Positions 10,025-19,565 of a stretch of DNA of 64,000 bases are shown here, piece by piece. The translations under genes were made by a program, and so were the position numbers. The stretch's first letter is position 1; each line of letters starts with the position of its first letter. Source of the stretch: Pseudoalteromonas prydzensis (lineage in GTDB: Bacteria > Pseudomonadota > Gammaproteobacteria > Enterobacterales > Alteromonadaceae). The stretch spans positions 310,001 to 374,000 of the forward strand of contig NZ_BDDT01000003.1 of NCBI RefSeq assembly GCF_001661495.1, in the 5' to 3' direction. The notes below the pieces were generated by a model. It saw nothing but the letters and a program-made list of their open reading frames with translations. It ran no database searches and was not told the DNA's origin.

Positions 10025-10804
10025 ATGTCAAACCCAAGTATTGATTTAACCATTGAAGGTCACGTAGCGATATTAACTATGTCTAATCCGCCAGCGAATA
10101 CCTGGACGAAAGACACGTTAATTGCATTAAAAAACACTGTGAATGAGCTTAACGACAATAAAAATATCTATGCGTTAGTGCTCACCGGTGAAGGCGAGAA
10201 GTTTTTTAGTGCTGGTGCTGACTTAAATGTATTTGCTGATGGTGATAAAGGTGTTGCCGCCACTATGTCACAAGTGTTTGGTGAAGCTTTTGAAGCGTTA
10301 ACCGCGTTTAGAGGTGTATCAATTGCTGCAATTAATGGCTATGCCATGGGTGGTGGCTTAGAAGTTGCCCTTGCCTGTGATATTCGTATTGCTGAAGAGC
10401 AAGCACAAATGGCTTTACCTGAAGCAAAGGTCGGCTTACTACCGTGTGCTGGTGGCACGCAAAATCTTGCTTGGTTAGTCGGTGAAGGCTGGGCAAAACG
10501 GATGATTTTATGTGGCGAGCGTTTAAAAGCCGATAAAGCGCTGCAAATAGGCTTAGTTGAAGAAGTTGTGGCGCAAGGTGAAAGTTTTGCAGCGGCACTT
10601 AAACTGGCTAATCAAGTGGCAGAGCAAAGCCCTGTAGCAGTATCTGCCTGTAAATCGCTAATCCAAAAAGGCCGTACACAGCCAATGGCACATGCTTTAC
10701 CACTTGAGCGTGAATTGTTTGTTGGTTTATTTGATACAGAAGATCAGCGCGAAGGCGTAAATGCTTTCTTAGAAAAACGCAAAGCAAACTGGGTGAACGG
10801 CTAA
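10025..10804 (+). CDS. Enoyl-CoA hydratase (valine/isoleucine degradation)
   Basis: A 259-aa crotonase-family protein. The oxyanion-hole segments are FFSAGADLNVF (about residue 60) and NGYAMGGGLEVALACD (about residue 104). It carries both catalytic glutamates typical of hydratases (the E in GGGLEVALACD and in LPEAKVGLLPCAGGTQ). It follows the acyl-CoA dehydrogenase by 10 bases and its TAA shares one base with the next ATG, so the pair is translationally coupled. Likely substrate: methacrylyl- or tiglyl-CoA. Confidence 0.9.
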   Translation: MSNPSIDLTIEGHVAILTMSNPPANTWTKDTLIALKNTVNELNDNKNIYALVLTGEGEKFFSAGADLNVFADGDKGVAATMSQVFGEAFEALTAFRGVSIAAINGYAMGGGLEVALACDIRIAEEQAQMALPEAKVGLLPCAGGTQNLAWLVGEGWAKRMILCGERLKADKALQIGLVEEVVAQGESFAAALKLANQVAEQSPVAVSACKSLIQKGRTQPMAHALPLERELFVGLFDTEDQREGVNAFLEKRKANWVNG

Positions 10805-11949
10805 TGGTTGACTTAACACAATTAAATTCGCCTGATGCGCCAGTGGTATTTGAAACCGCGGCCGCTGCCAACGGCTCATTAATTGGTTTTGCTACACTTA
10901 ATGCGCCAAAGTCGTTAAACGCACTCAATTTTGCAATGATCAAACTATTAGAGCCGCAGCTTTTAGCTTGGGCTGAAGATAGCAACATTGCAATGGTCAT
11001 TATTAAAGGTGCAGGGGAGAAAGCATTTTGCGCCGGTGGTGATGTAGTAAGCCTGCACAACGCTATGAAAAGTGGCGAGCCTGCTGATCTTATTGAAGAC
11101 TTTTTTACCCAAGAGTATCGTCTTGATCATTTAATTCATTGTTACGACAAACCTATCCTGGTTTGGGGTAACGGGATTGTGATGGGCGGTGGCTTAGGCT
11201 TAATGGCCGGTGCTAGCCACCGAGTGGTAACTGAGACATCACGTATTGCGATGCCCGAGCTTACCATTGGTTTATACCCAGATGTAGGCGGCAGCTACTT
11301 TTTACATAAAATGCCTGATCACGTTGGGGAATTTTTGGGGTTAACCGCAGCGTCGATTAATTGTGACGATGCCTTGTTTGTTTCATTGGCTGATCATTTT
11401 GTTAAAGCTGATAAATATGACACCTTAATTGCGCAGCTAGTTGCAATAAAATGGGGAAAGACCGCTGCTCTTAATCACGAAAAGTTATCTAACCTATTGA
11501 CTGAATTAGATAATACGTCAGGTCGTATGCCTAAAGGCAATGTAAAAGCGAATTTAGCGACCATACAGCGCTTGGGTGAATTCAGTGCGTTAGCTGATAA
11601 AGTTGCCTACATTTTAAACCTTGAAACTGACGATACATGGCTTACTCGTGCACAAAAATCATTGAAGCATGGCTGTCCATTAAGTTGTGCCTTAGTTGAG
11701 CGCCAGCTTGCTAATTCAAAAGGCAAGAGCTTAGGTCAGTGTTTTCAAATGGAGCTAGGCATGTCTGTGCGCTGCGGCGAAGTTGGTGAATTTCAAGAAG
11801 GTGTGCGAGCGTTGTTAATTGATAAAGACGGCGCGCCTAATTGGCAGTTCAAATCAATAGCAGAGCTGCCTGATGAGCTGGTAGAAAGCTTTTTCACACC
11901 GCGTTGGACTGCTGACACGCATCCACTAAAACAACTTACACAAGGATAA
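10804..11949 (+). CDS. 3-hydroxyisobutyryl-CoA hydrolase
   Basis: A 381-aa crotonase-fold thioesterase that releases 3-hydroxyisobutyrate, a step specific to valine. FCAGGDVVSLH near residue 77 and GNGIVMGGGLGLMAG near residue 122 mark the active site. MPELTIGLYPDVGGSYFL and the C-terminal extension of about 120 residues (SLGQCFQMELGM, EFQEGVRALLIDKDGAPNW) separate it from hydratases. Overlaps the upstream stop by one base. Confidence 0.94.
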   Translation: MVDLTQLNSPDAPVVFETAAAANGSLIGFATLNAPKSLNALNFAMIKLLEPQLLAWAEDSNIAMVIIKGAGEKAFCAGGDVVSLHNAMKSGEPADLIEDFFTQEYRLDHLIHCYDKPILVWGNGIVMGGGLGLMAGASHRVVTETSRIAMPELTIGLYPDVGGSYFLHKMPDHVGEFLGLTAASINCDDALFVSLADHFVKADKYDTLIAQLVAIKWGKTAALNHEKLSNLLTELDNTSGRMPKGNVKANLATIQRLGEFSALADKVAYILNLETDDTWLTRAQKSLKHGCPLSCALVERQLANSKGKSLGQCFQMELGMSVRCGEVGEFQEGVRALLIDKDGAPNWQFKSIAELPDELVESFFTPRWTADTHPLKQLTQG

Positions 11950-11953
11950 TGTT

Positions 11954-12844
11954 ATGTCACTTTCTATTGGTTTTATTGGTTTAGGTAATATGGGTGGGCC
12001 AATGGCGGCAAACCTTGTTAAGGCTGGCCATCAGGTTAAAGTATTTGATTTAAACCAGTCGGTCGTAAATCTACTTGCTGATAATGGCGCGATCGCCGCG
12101 AATGATGCTAAACATTGCGCAACGGATGTTGATGTATTGATCAGCATGCTACCTGCCAGTAAGCACGTTAAGTCGCTTTATTTAGGTGACACCGGTCTTG
12201 TCCATGTGTTAGCTAAAACCACATTGGTCATTGATTGCTCAACGATTGATGCTGCATCGGCGCGCGAAGTCGGTGCTGAACTTAGTGAACACGGTATTGC
12301 CTTTGTTGACGCGCCAGTGTCTGGTGGCGTTGCCGGTGCAACGGCTGGCACATTGACCTTTATTGTCGGTGGTGGCGATGAGCAATTTGCTAAGGCTCAA
12401 CCAGTACTTGCTGATATGGGTAAAAATATCTTTCATGCTGGCGATATTGGCGCAGGGCAAGTAGCAAAAATTTGTAATAACATGTTGTTAAGCATTTTAA
12501 TGGCAGGCACCAGCGAAGCACTACAAATGGGTATTAACAATGGCTTAGATCCAAAAGTGCTCAGCGATATTATGACTGCAAGCTCAGGCCGTAACTGGAC
12601 CCTTGAGCTTTACAATCCTTGCCCAGGCGTAATGGACACAGCCCCTGCCAGTAATAATTACAAACCAGGTTTTATGGTTGATTTAATGGCTAAAGACTTA
12701 GGCCTTGCGATGGAAGCGGCGCAGCAAAGTAATTCATCAACCCCAATGGGTTCTATGGCAAAAAACCTTTATACCATGTTGCAACACCAAGGTGCGGGCA
12801 GCGATGATTTTAGCGCCATATTTAAATTATTCTCGAAGGAGTAA
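11954..12844 (+). CDS. mmsB: 3-hydroxyisobutyrate dehydrogenase
   Basis: NAD-dependent oxidation of 3-hydroxyisobutyrate to methylmalonate semialdehyde, the substrate of MmsA upstream. It is 296 aa. The Rossmann signature GFIGLGNMGGPMAANLVKAGH is at the N-terminus, the substrate motif FVDAPVSGGVAGATAGTL lies near residue 115, and the catalytic Lys is in GAGQVAKICNNMLL near residue 172. Four bases after the hydrolase gene. Confidence 0.95.
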   Translation: MSLSIGFIGLGNMGGPMAANLVKAGHQVKVFDLNQSVVNLLADNGAIAANDAKHCATDVDVLISMLPASKHVKSLYLGDTGLVHVLAKTTLVIDCSTIDAASAREVGAELSEHGIAFVDAPVSGGVAGATAGTLTFIVGGGDEQFAKAQPVLADMGKNIFHAGDIGAGQVAKICNNMLLSILMAGTSEALQMGINNGLDPKVLSDIMTASSGRNWTLELYNPCPGVMDTAPASNNYKPGFMVDLMAKDLGLAMEAAQQSNSSTPMGSMAKNLYTMLQHQGAGSDDFSAIFKLFSKE

Positions 12845-12847
12845 CAG

Positions 12848-13609
12848 GTGGAAATTAAAAATAATACCGTGGTGATCACCGGTGGTGCGCAAGGCTTAGG
12901 CTTTGCAATGGCGCATAAATTGGCTGAGCTTGGTGCTAATATCGCGTTAATTGATATGCAACAAGATTTATTAGATGCCGCCGTTGCTGAGCTTAGACAA
13001 CATGGTGTAACTGTAAAATCCTATGTTGCCAATGTCACTGACGAAGATGCGGTGGTAAATACCTTTAATACCATCAATACAGATTTTGGTCATATTGGTG
13101 TATTGATAAATAATGCCGGTATTTTACGCGATGGTATGTTTATCAAAGCCAAAGAAGGCAAAGTGGTTGCTAAAATGGCCCTAGATCAATTTAAGTCAGT
13201 GATTGATGTAAACTTAACCGGCGTGTTTTTAGCGGGGCGTGAAGCTGCGTGCCATATGATTGAATCGGGTAAAGGCGGCGTGATAGTTAATATGTCGAGT
13301 GTGGCTCGTGCGGGTAACATTGGTCAAACTAACTACGCTGCTTCTAAAGCGGGTGTGGTTGCGATGACCACAGGTTGGGCAAAAGAGCTTGGCCGTTTTG
13401 GTATTCGTGTTGGTGCCATTGCACCGGGCGTTATTCGTACCAATATGACTGACGCCATGAAGCCAGAAGCCAAACAGCGTATGCTTGCAGTCACGCCAGT
13501 AGGGCGCTTTGGTGAGGCAGATGAAATTGCGCATACTGCACAGTACATTATCGAAAATGACTTCTTCACCGGTCGCGTGGTTGAGATAGACGGCGGTATT
13601 CGTCTATAA
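12848..13609 (+). CDS. SDR-family 3-hydroxyacyl-CoA dehydrogenase
   Basis: A 253-aa short-chain dehydrogenase. The cofactor loop GGAQGLGFAMA is near residue 12, NNAG near 89, and the catalytic triad is S in VNMSSVARAG plus YAASKAG. It starts with GTG, three bases after the mmsB stop; no upstream ATG is in frame. By position it is probably the 2-methyl-3-hydroxybutyryl-CoA dehydrogenase of isoleucine degradation. FabG-like reductases have the same motifs, so this rests on context. Confidence 0.88.
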   Translation: MEIKNNTVVITGGAQGLGFAMAHKLAELGANIALIDMQQDLLDAAVAELRQHGVTVKSYVANVTDEDAVVNTFNTINTDFGHIGVLINNAGILRDGMFIKAKEGKVVAKMALDQFKSVIDVNLTGVFLAGREAACHMIESGKGGVIVNMSSVARAGNIGQTNYAASKAGVVAMTTGWAKELGRFGIRVGAIAPGVIRTNMTDAMKPEAKQRMLAVTPVGRFGEADEIAHTAQYIIENDFFTGRVVEIDGGIRL

Positions 13610-13628
13610 CCGAACACGTATTTTTGAT

Positions 13629-13665
13629 TAAAAAGCATAGCTCATATGGGCTGTGCTTTTTTTTT
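13629..13665 (+). terminator. Rho-independent terminator of the valine/isoleucine operon
   Basis: Stem AAAAGCATAGC / GCTGTGCTTTT (one G-T wobble) with an 8-base loop and a run of nine T starting at 13657. Confidence 0.85.
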
Positions 13666-14085
13666 GCTCAAAATTTAGAGTCTAGGAAAAGGTTAGTAAC
13701 TTAGTTAATAGCTTGCCTTAAAATAATTAAGTTACCAAAATAGGGTTAATTCAGCGTTTACTTATAATAAGTCTCAGATTTACATTGTACTATAAATAAC
13801 CAGTTGTTGTGGTTTGCCAAATTTTACTGTTGCCACCGTTTTAGTGTATTTGCGCATTTATAAAATCTGAAGCTTAGCTAACTAATTGTTTACATTGGCG
13901 TATTTAATAGATAAGGTAAATTCATTGGAATATCTAGTAATGTGTCAGTTTATTAATAAAACAAATGTATTTTCGCGCTAGTTAAAGCGGTAGTCGCACG
14001 AATTATAGTCGATTATGGAAGAAACAAAGCGTTGCACTGGGTAAACTGATAAGTGCGTCGTTCAATGACATGAAGGAACAGTGGT
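13666..14085. other. Gene-free stretch
   Basis: About 420 bases of AT-rich sequence before the hypothetical gene at 14086. I see no convincing ORF, RNA gene or repeat; a promoter for the next gene is presumably here. Confidence 0.5.
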
Positions 14086-14508
14086 ATGTTTCAACGTTTT
14101 TTTAAAAATCGAAAAATTAAAAAATATGCAAGAAAGTTGCCTCAAGACTTAAAAGCTCATTATGGTTACAAACAACATTACTCAAAAGTGCAAGTAGATT
14201 ATGCTATTAAGCGTAAGAAATTAGGTAACAGTGGTGCTGTTATTGTCACTGATAATTGCTACGCATATGCAATGTATTGCTCCCCAGAAGAGTTTAAAGA
14301 GATCCATGATAACGCAGGTGAAAATTGTGATTATGCTGCGATGCGTAGTGAAATTTCTGACACTCTTTTTAACGGCGCATCCGACTTTTCATTTTCTACT
14401 CTTTTAGTCGAATCAACAAATTCAGCTTCTAGTTTCTCAACTGGAGATTTTGGTGGAGATGGCGGAGGAGGTTTCGGTGGGGGAGATGGTGGAGGGGGCG
14501 GTGATTAA
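14086..14508 (+). CDS. Hypothetical protein with glycine-rich tail
   Basis: 140 aa, function not recognised. The N-terminal 30 residues are strongly basic (MFQRFFKNRKIKKYARKL). The middle is a mixed alpha/beta segment with YAMYCSPEEFKEIH. The last 25 residues are a Gly/Asp run (FGGDGGGGFGGGDGGGGGD). AAGGA lies 8 bases before the ATG. It has no signal peptide or membrane segment. Stands alone between the valine operon and a leftward gene. Confidence 0.75.
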   Translation: MFQRFFKNRKIKKYARKLPQDLKAHYGYKQHYSKVQVDYAIKRKKLGNSGAVIVTDNCYAYAMYCSPEEFKEIHDNAGENCDYAAMRSEISDTLFNGASDFSFSTLLVESTNSASSFSTGDFGGDGGGGFGGGDGGGGGD

Positions 14509-14668
14509 TCGCCACCTAACAAACATTTATTTTAACTCAGCCAAAAAATAAATATTCTTTTCACTTATCTTGTTACGGCCTTAACTCGCTGATTAAAAAT
14601 AGATTTAGCGCTAGAGCGAAACCGCGCCAAATGTAGGCTTGCATCGTGACCTTATAGAAATATAAGTT

Positions 14669-15604
14669 TTAGAGATCAAAATCGAGCATCACGTACTTTT
14701 GTTTCTCTAGCAGATCTTGGCTAAAGGTTGTATTTAAAAAATCCACTAATAACTTTGCTTTTTCAAGTGATTGCGTAGATTGAGTATTAACAATTAATAC
14801 TAAAGGTCTTACAAAGCTATACTCGCCACTTTTGATTGTTTGCTCTGTAGCTTTGATACCGTCAACACTTAGGATCCTAATTTTATCTATCGAGTTTTTA
14901 TCAGTGAACTGTGTAATTGCACCAAATGAATCATAGGCAATTGCATTGGGAAAACGTTGAACTATGCCTAACGCCTGATTGAATTCGTCATACATGTATA
15001 CGTCTTGCTGTAAAAATAACCCACGGTTACCAGCCACTTTAAATTTAACGGTATCAGTGCCTGGCTCGTTTATATAGTCTAGTTTTAAAAACTCTAAAAA
15101 CACATCAAATGTGCCATGCTTGACACCTTTACTGAACAGTTGGATTTGATCATCCAATGTTGATTTCGGTTCAATATCGTCGTTTATTTGACTCCATAAA
15201 ATATATTTCCCCGAATAGATATGGGTTAATTGCTGGGTACTTATATTGGTGATTGGATTTGCTGTATTAGTAAAAAAAACCATACCATCTTGGGCTAAAA
15301 CGATCTGTTTTAAATAGGGCCATTGCTGTTGTTCAGATTTAGTCAAATAGCGAGAGGCTGCACCTATATCTACCAAATTCTCACCAATGGCTTTGATACC
15401 TTGATCGCTACCCATGCCTCGTAATTGCATGATGGTGGTAGATTGTTGATTAAACCTCGCTTTTAATGGCTCAAGCATATGTATTACAGAAGTTGAGCCT
15501 GCAATTAAAATTGGTGTGCGTTGTGGTAGTTCTTCGCATACCGCACTCCAGGAGGCGGTAAACAAGCTTGCGACAATTAAAAAGTTTCGGTACATGATCT
15601 GCAT
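14669..15604 (-). CDS. PstS-like periplasmic substrate-binding protein
   Basis: 311 aa with a signal peptide (hydrophobic residues 6-22, FLIVASLFTASWSAVCEE). The body is a PstS-type type-II binding fold: an early ILIAGSTSVIHMLEPL and RGMGSDQGIKAIGENLVDIGAASR, then VFFTNTANPITNISTQQLTHIYSGKYILW. These resemble the phosphate-binding family, but no pst transporter genes are adjacent. The ligand is therefore uncertain. An alternative start at 15595 would shorten the signal peptide by three residues. Confidence 0.82.
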   Translation of the reverse strand: MQIMYRNFLIVASLFTASWSAVCEELPQRTPILIAGSTSVIHMLEPLKARFNQQSTTIMQLRGMGSDQGIKAIGENLVDIGAASRYLTKSEQQQWPYLKQIVLAQDGMVFFTNTANPITNISTQQLTHIYSGKYILWSQINDDIEPKSTLDDQIQLFSKGVKHGTFDVFLEFLKLDYINEPGTDTVKFKVAGNRGLFLQQDVYMYDEFNQALGIVQRFPNAIAYDSFGAITQFTDKNSIDKIRILSVDGIKATEQTIKSGEYSFVRPLVLIVNTQSTQSLEKAKLLVDFLNTTFSQDLLEKQKYVMLDFDL

Positions 15605-15729
15605 TTGCTATTGCAATTTAGGTTAACTGTAGCGCAGAACGACAAATTTTAAAGTGTAAAATGAAAACTAAAAGAATAAAAATATAGGTATATATTTTAC
15701 AAAATTATAGAAACTGGCTTAACAAGATT

Positions 15730-15862
15730 GAGTGGCGTTGAGAGATAATTGGATCGATATTCATTACGGGAGATAAACCGCCCATTCCACTTCCTGTTAA
15801 TAAAAAGTGCATGATGGGTGATATGGGGGCTGGAGGAGACCTCAGGTTAACCGATTAGGTGA
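15730..15862 (+). repeat. Decayed copy R1 of an unknown repeated coding element
   Basis: Read on the plus strand, the stretch ends in codons for KPPIPLPVNKKCMMGD and GAGGDLRLTD followed by TAG. The other two copies (leftward, 32899-33090 and 34138-34440) encode the same C-terminal string. This copy carries two in-frame stops and a one-base insertion near 15768, so it is a relic. It sits about 650 bases upstream of the RAYT transposase gene. Confidence 0.6.
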
Positions 15863-15864
15863 AA

Positions 15865-16335
15865 TTATTCATCATGCCTCCAGACAGGAAATGCATACTC
15901 TAAGCCTTCTTCTTCATAAAAGTCTAAAAGTGGGTCTAGCGCATCGAGATCTAGTTCTGGTGGTACATCGACAGACATTAAAGAAAACTGGTTTAGAGTT
16001 TCGACCTTACAGCCAAGTCGTTTGAGCATATCGACGAAAAATGTCGTGTCTATATCATTATTATTCATTACCCAAATTACAGAATGACCTGACTCTTTAA
16101 TAATTTCGAATTCGAATATATGTGCATTTACTTCATCAGGAGTAGCTGTAAATATATCACCAAATGCCAAACCAGGGATAAAGAAAGGCGTATTAACTAG
16201 CTTATAGTTGCCGTTAACTCGCTCACACCAAGCACCTTCAGCACTTACTGGAGGCCAACTATTTTCGATATCTAAAGCGAACATTACTTTTTCGGTAGAC
16301 ACTGAACTTCCTTTTTCACCAACGCTGCTAATCAC
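15865..16335 (-). CDS. DUF4265-family protein
   Basis: 156 aa. The order of blocks matches DUF4265: FALDIENSWPPVSAEGAWCERV, then NTPFFIPGLAFGDIF and a C-terminal VDVPPELDLDALDPLLDFYEEEGLEYAF. Function is unknown. The first 12-15 residues are not part of the family core, so translation may start later, at the ATG of MFALDIE. Solitary gene in an accessory patch. Confidence 0.7.
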   Translation of the reverse strand: MISSVGEKGSSVSTEKVMFALDIENSWPPVSAEGAWCERVNGNYKLVNTPFFIPGLAFGDIFTATPDEVNAHIFEFEIIKESGHSVIWVMNNNDIDTTFFVDMLKRLGCKVETLNQFSLMSVDVPPELDLDALDPLLDFYEEEGLEYAFPVWRHDE

Positions 16336-16409
16336 TCTTAAAGGCTTTTTTAGCTAAATAATTTACACTATAGCATCTAACAAAATTAATAAAATAGAGT
16401 AACAAAATA

Positions 16410-16418
16410 GGACAGGCA
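16410..16418 (+). repeat. Left REP-like motif of RAYT element
   Basis: GGACAGGCA, inverted with respect to TGCCTGTCC at 17701-17709 on the other side of the transposase gene. RAYT genes are typically flanked by such inverted REP sequences. Confidence 0.55.
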
Positions 16419-16496
16419 CTTTTCTTTACGTATTTTTTGCAAAATTCGTAGTATCAACTACTGTTTTTATATACAGATAAACTAAAGTTGATATGT

Positions 16497-17501
16497 ATGA
16501 CTCGTGCAAGAAAAAAGCTGATTGATTTAGCGTCCACACCTTATTATCACTTAATCTCACGATGCGTTAGGCGAGCGTTTTTGTGTGGTGACGATAAATA
16601 CACAGGTAAAAACTTTGATCATCGTCGGGAGTGGTTAGTAGAGCGAATAAAGTTTTTAAGTAGTGTATTTGCCATAGAAATAGCAGCCTACGCGATTATG
16701 AGTAATCACTACCATCTTGTTGTGAACGTTAACCGGCGCCAAGCACTTGATTGGTCTGATGATGAAGTAATTAATCGTTGGTATCAGCTTTATAAGGGCC
16801 ATGTTTTGGTTGATCGCTACTTAAATGGAGAGGAATTAGATAAGGTAAGTTTCCTCTTTTTCAATGAGATTATCGCAAAATGGCGAGAAAGACTCTATGA
16901 CATAAGCTGGTATATGAAAAACCTCAATGAATACATTGCTCGCGAAGCCAATAAGGAAGATAGCTGCACTGGTAAATACTGGGAAGGGCGCTATAAATCA
17001 CAAGCATTATTAGATGAAACCGCAGTGATCAGTTGCATGGCCTACGTTGATTTGAATCCTATCAGAGCAAACATAGCCGATACGCTTGAAGACAGTGATT
17101 TTACCTCAATTCAAGAGCGTATAGCGCATTTCAGAGCTTTCACTATGGACAAAGCTAAAGTAGATCAGCCCCTCAAACAAAAAGATAATATTCAGCATGA
17201 AAGTCAGCCATCACAGCTAAAGCCATTTGGTGGTAACCACATCAAAAACACGATCCCTTTTGCCTTAATTGATTACATTGAATTAGTTGATTGGAGTGGC
17301 CGTCACATAGATCCAAAGAAAAAAGGGCATATAAAGAAAGCTATGCCAAAAGTGCTACTCACTTTAAATATAGAAGAAGCGCAATGGCTTGAATCAATAA
17401 TGCGATTTAGGCAACAGTACTCAAATTTCGCAGGCAGTAAACAACGGTTAAAGCTGCACGCGGCAACCAACGATGTCAAATGGTACAAAGGGGTAGGTTA
17501 G
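16497..17501 (+). CDS. REP-associated tyrosine transposase (RAYT, Y1/HUH family)
   Basis: A 334-aa single-strand DNA transposase of the IS200/IS605-related RAYT group. TPYYHLISRCVRRAFLCGDD lies at the N-terminus. The HUH pair is in AIMSNHYHLVVNV near residue 66. The catalytic-Tyr helix is WYMKNLNEYIAREANK near residue 140, followed by GKYWEGRYKSQALLDE and the family hallmark YVDLNPIRANIA near residue 183. The frame is open from a TTG at 16488; the ATG at 16497 gives the usual MTRARKK start. Flanked by inverted GGACAGGCA motifs, consistent with REP mobilisation in trans rather than a conventional IS. Confidence 0.93.
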   Translation: MTRARKKLIDLASTPYYHLISRCVRRAFLCGDDKYTGKNFDHRREWLVERIKFLSSVFAIEIAAYAIMSNHYHLVVNVNRRQALDWSDDEVINRWYQLYKGHVLVDRYLNGEELDKVSFLFFNEIIAKWRERLYDISWYMKNLNEYIAREANKEDSCTGKYWEGRYKSQALLDETAVISCMAYVDLNPIRANIADTLEDSDFTSIQERIAHFRAFTMDKAKVDQPLKQKDNIQHESQPSQLKPFGGNHIKNTIPFALIDYIELVDWSGRHIDPKKKGHIKKAMPKVLLTLNIEEAQWLESIMRFRQQYSNFAGSKQRLKLHAATNDVKWYKGVG

Positions 17502-17700
17502 CACTAAGTTCGTCAATTAATTGAAAAAACAACCTCATCAAAAAAGTAACCGTATTTAGCCAAGCCTTGCTCTGCAGCTTAATATCCTATCCAAGAATGT
17601 AAAATTTTTAATAATCATCAAATGGTGAATTTGATAGTGCATATATGTTGGGGGATTAGTAATTTCAAAGAATTTTTGATGTTAGGCAATAATTAAAACA

Positions 17701-17709
17701 TGCCTGTCC
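17701..17709 (-). repeat. Right REP-like motif of RAYT element
   Basis: TGCCTGTCC, the inverse of the GGACAGGCA at 16410-16418. It lies 200 bases after the transposase stop codon. Confidence 0.55.
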
Positions 17710-17714
17710 TTTTA

Positions 17715-17849
17715 TCATTCTTTTATCACTTCTAAAACTTGACTAGTTGGTAAGCCAAGCTCCCCTAGATAAGTAGTCAAGCCGTTTGTAAATTGATCTA
17801 CTCCACTAGTAACTTGTCCCTGCGATGTAACTATTATTCGATTTGTCAC
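17715..17849 (-). CDS. Small ORF downstream of the AAA ATPase
   Basis: 44 codons from a GTG at 17849 to TGA at 17715. The product begins MTNRIIVTSQGQVTSGV and ends LPTSQVLEVIKE. AAGGA precedes the GTG by 10 bases. It lies 61 bases downstream of the leftward ATPase gene in the same orientation, so it could be its small partner. Too short to recognise; could also be a chance ORF. Confidence 0.35.
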   Translation of the reverse strand: MTNRIIVTSQGQVTSGVDQFTNGLTTYLGELGLPTSQVLEVIKE

Positions 17850-17910
17850 TTTAGATTTTTCCTTATGTTATAGAGCCATAGAAATCTAACGATTCCAACA
17901 CCGGCGCAGT

Positions 17911-19184
17911 TTACTGCGTCGGAGTACTTTGACTTGTTACATTTTTTCTGCGGCCAAATAACTTAATCCAGAGAGCGAATCCTTTATGTTGAAGGCGATA
18001 CTCACCGAGCTTTGATGGGTTTTTAAGGATGATTTTTCTTGTGGTAAGTGCTTTCAGTGCATCGCTTACCGTATGGTCGTTGCCGGAAAATTTATCACGG
18101 ATATCACTCTTTTTAATCCACGAATTCATGTTTTCTGCCATTATTTCAAGAACTTCACGATACTCATCAGATTTTATTTGTTCGTTATATAAGCTCTGAT
18201 AATATCTAGAGCCTATTGCATCTAGTGCACCACCTTGCCTGAATGCACCTGTGCCTACATCGTCTTCACTTATTTCTCCATCTGTATTCGCTTCAAATGC
18301 TGAATAGGAGAACTGCTGAATGAAATGAGGATATCCTTCAGAAAGGGTTGAAATCATATTTCTAGCATCTGTGGATATGGTTGTTTGTTCATCATTATGT
18401 TCATTACACACTTCCAAGCCGCGATTCACTACATATTTTCGATCATCAGGCTTTAACTCTTTGATGACCAACTGAGTGAAAACTCGCATTGATGACTCAT
18501 GCGAGACTGTTAGTTTCTCAACAACATCTGGTAACCCTGCAACAATAAACATTACGTTTTCACAACCGTTTTGCTGCAAGAGCTCTGTTACTACTTTGAA
18601 GAAATAACCAATATGCAAATCTGGACATGCATTATCTGCTTCGTCCACAACAATCAGGATTCCATCCTTTGCTATTTCGCCATTTTCGGGATTGGTGATC
18701 CGTTTTGACGTTTCTGCTAAAGAGTAGGAAAAATCGTCAATAATAAGATCTAAATCATCACTTGCTTGGGCTTTGTCAATACCGGAGTCCATGATTTTCA
18801 ATCTTTGAACAAATGACCACGTATCACTGAAAAAAGCTCTTACTTTTTCAGCTTTACCTATTTTTTCCAGTTCTCTTTTTAGATTACGTTCAAGAAGTTT
18901 GATAAAACTAATAAGCGTCGATTTATTGGATATGACTGTATTAACAACAATAAAGTTGAAATTGTCGTAATCAGAGCTTTTGATAAGCCCTTGTGCGGTT
19001 GGTTTTATATAACCGATGAGAGAGGATTTACCTATTCCTCTCTCACCAGTAATCAGAAAATTTGAACTATTGCCGTGCTTAGTTTGATGAAGCCCATTTC
19101 GAGGGCTTCGATTTCGGCTAGCCGGCCGGCAAACATACCCGGAGGAACCGGACTATTTGGTTTGAAAGGATTTATTTTTGCCAT
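17911..19184 (-). pseudogene. AAA ATPase (Orc/Cdc6-like fold) with a frameshift
   Basis: From the ATG at 19184 (AAGGAAG upstream) the frame reads MAKINPFKPNSPVPPGMFAGR, then is lost near 19093-19095. One base added in the CCC run there restores a continuous protein of about 424 residues. It runs through Walker A GERGIGKSS, Walker B ILIVVDEADN and sensor-like VMFIVAGLPD, to a C-terminal winged-helix-like segment ending near LWIKLFGRRK. Without the repair only the 296-residue C-terminal part (17911-18801) is open, and it lacks Walker A. True inactivation and a base-calling error are both possible. Its role is unknown; such solitary ATPases are common in accessory islands. Confidence 0.8.
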
Positions 19185-19565
19185 GTAGCCTAGCTTCCTT
19201 GATAAATGTAACATTTACTAGTGCGCTCATCGCGGATATTTTTGCCGGCGGAACGCTTATTTATACAGTTTTAACAAATAACCTAACGCATTACTACCAC
19301 TAAGTTTTTTAAAGCTTTAAAGGTAAGTTAAATAGAGCAATATGCGCGTGTCGCTCATTTTCATGAATATATGCGCGAAGAGCAGTTTGACCATTCAATT
19401 AACTTATATTTAACCAATCCCAATAACCGCTAATCGCTCCAAGCTGTTATTAATTTTTTAAGCTTGGGTTTTGTTGCTCTCAATCACAACCCACGATGAT
19501 ACGTTTAACGCTGTTAACGCTGTTAACGCTGTTACCGCTTACCGCTTAAGGCTTACAGCTTAATT
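19185..19565. other. Gene-free stretch with short tandem repeat
   Basis: No gene seen. At 19506-19537 the unit AACGCTGTT occurs three times in a row, followed by two copies of ACCGCTT. The rest is AT-rich without recognisable structure. Confidence 0.6.
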
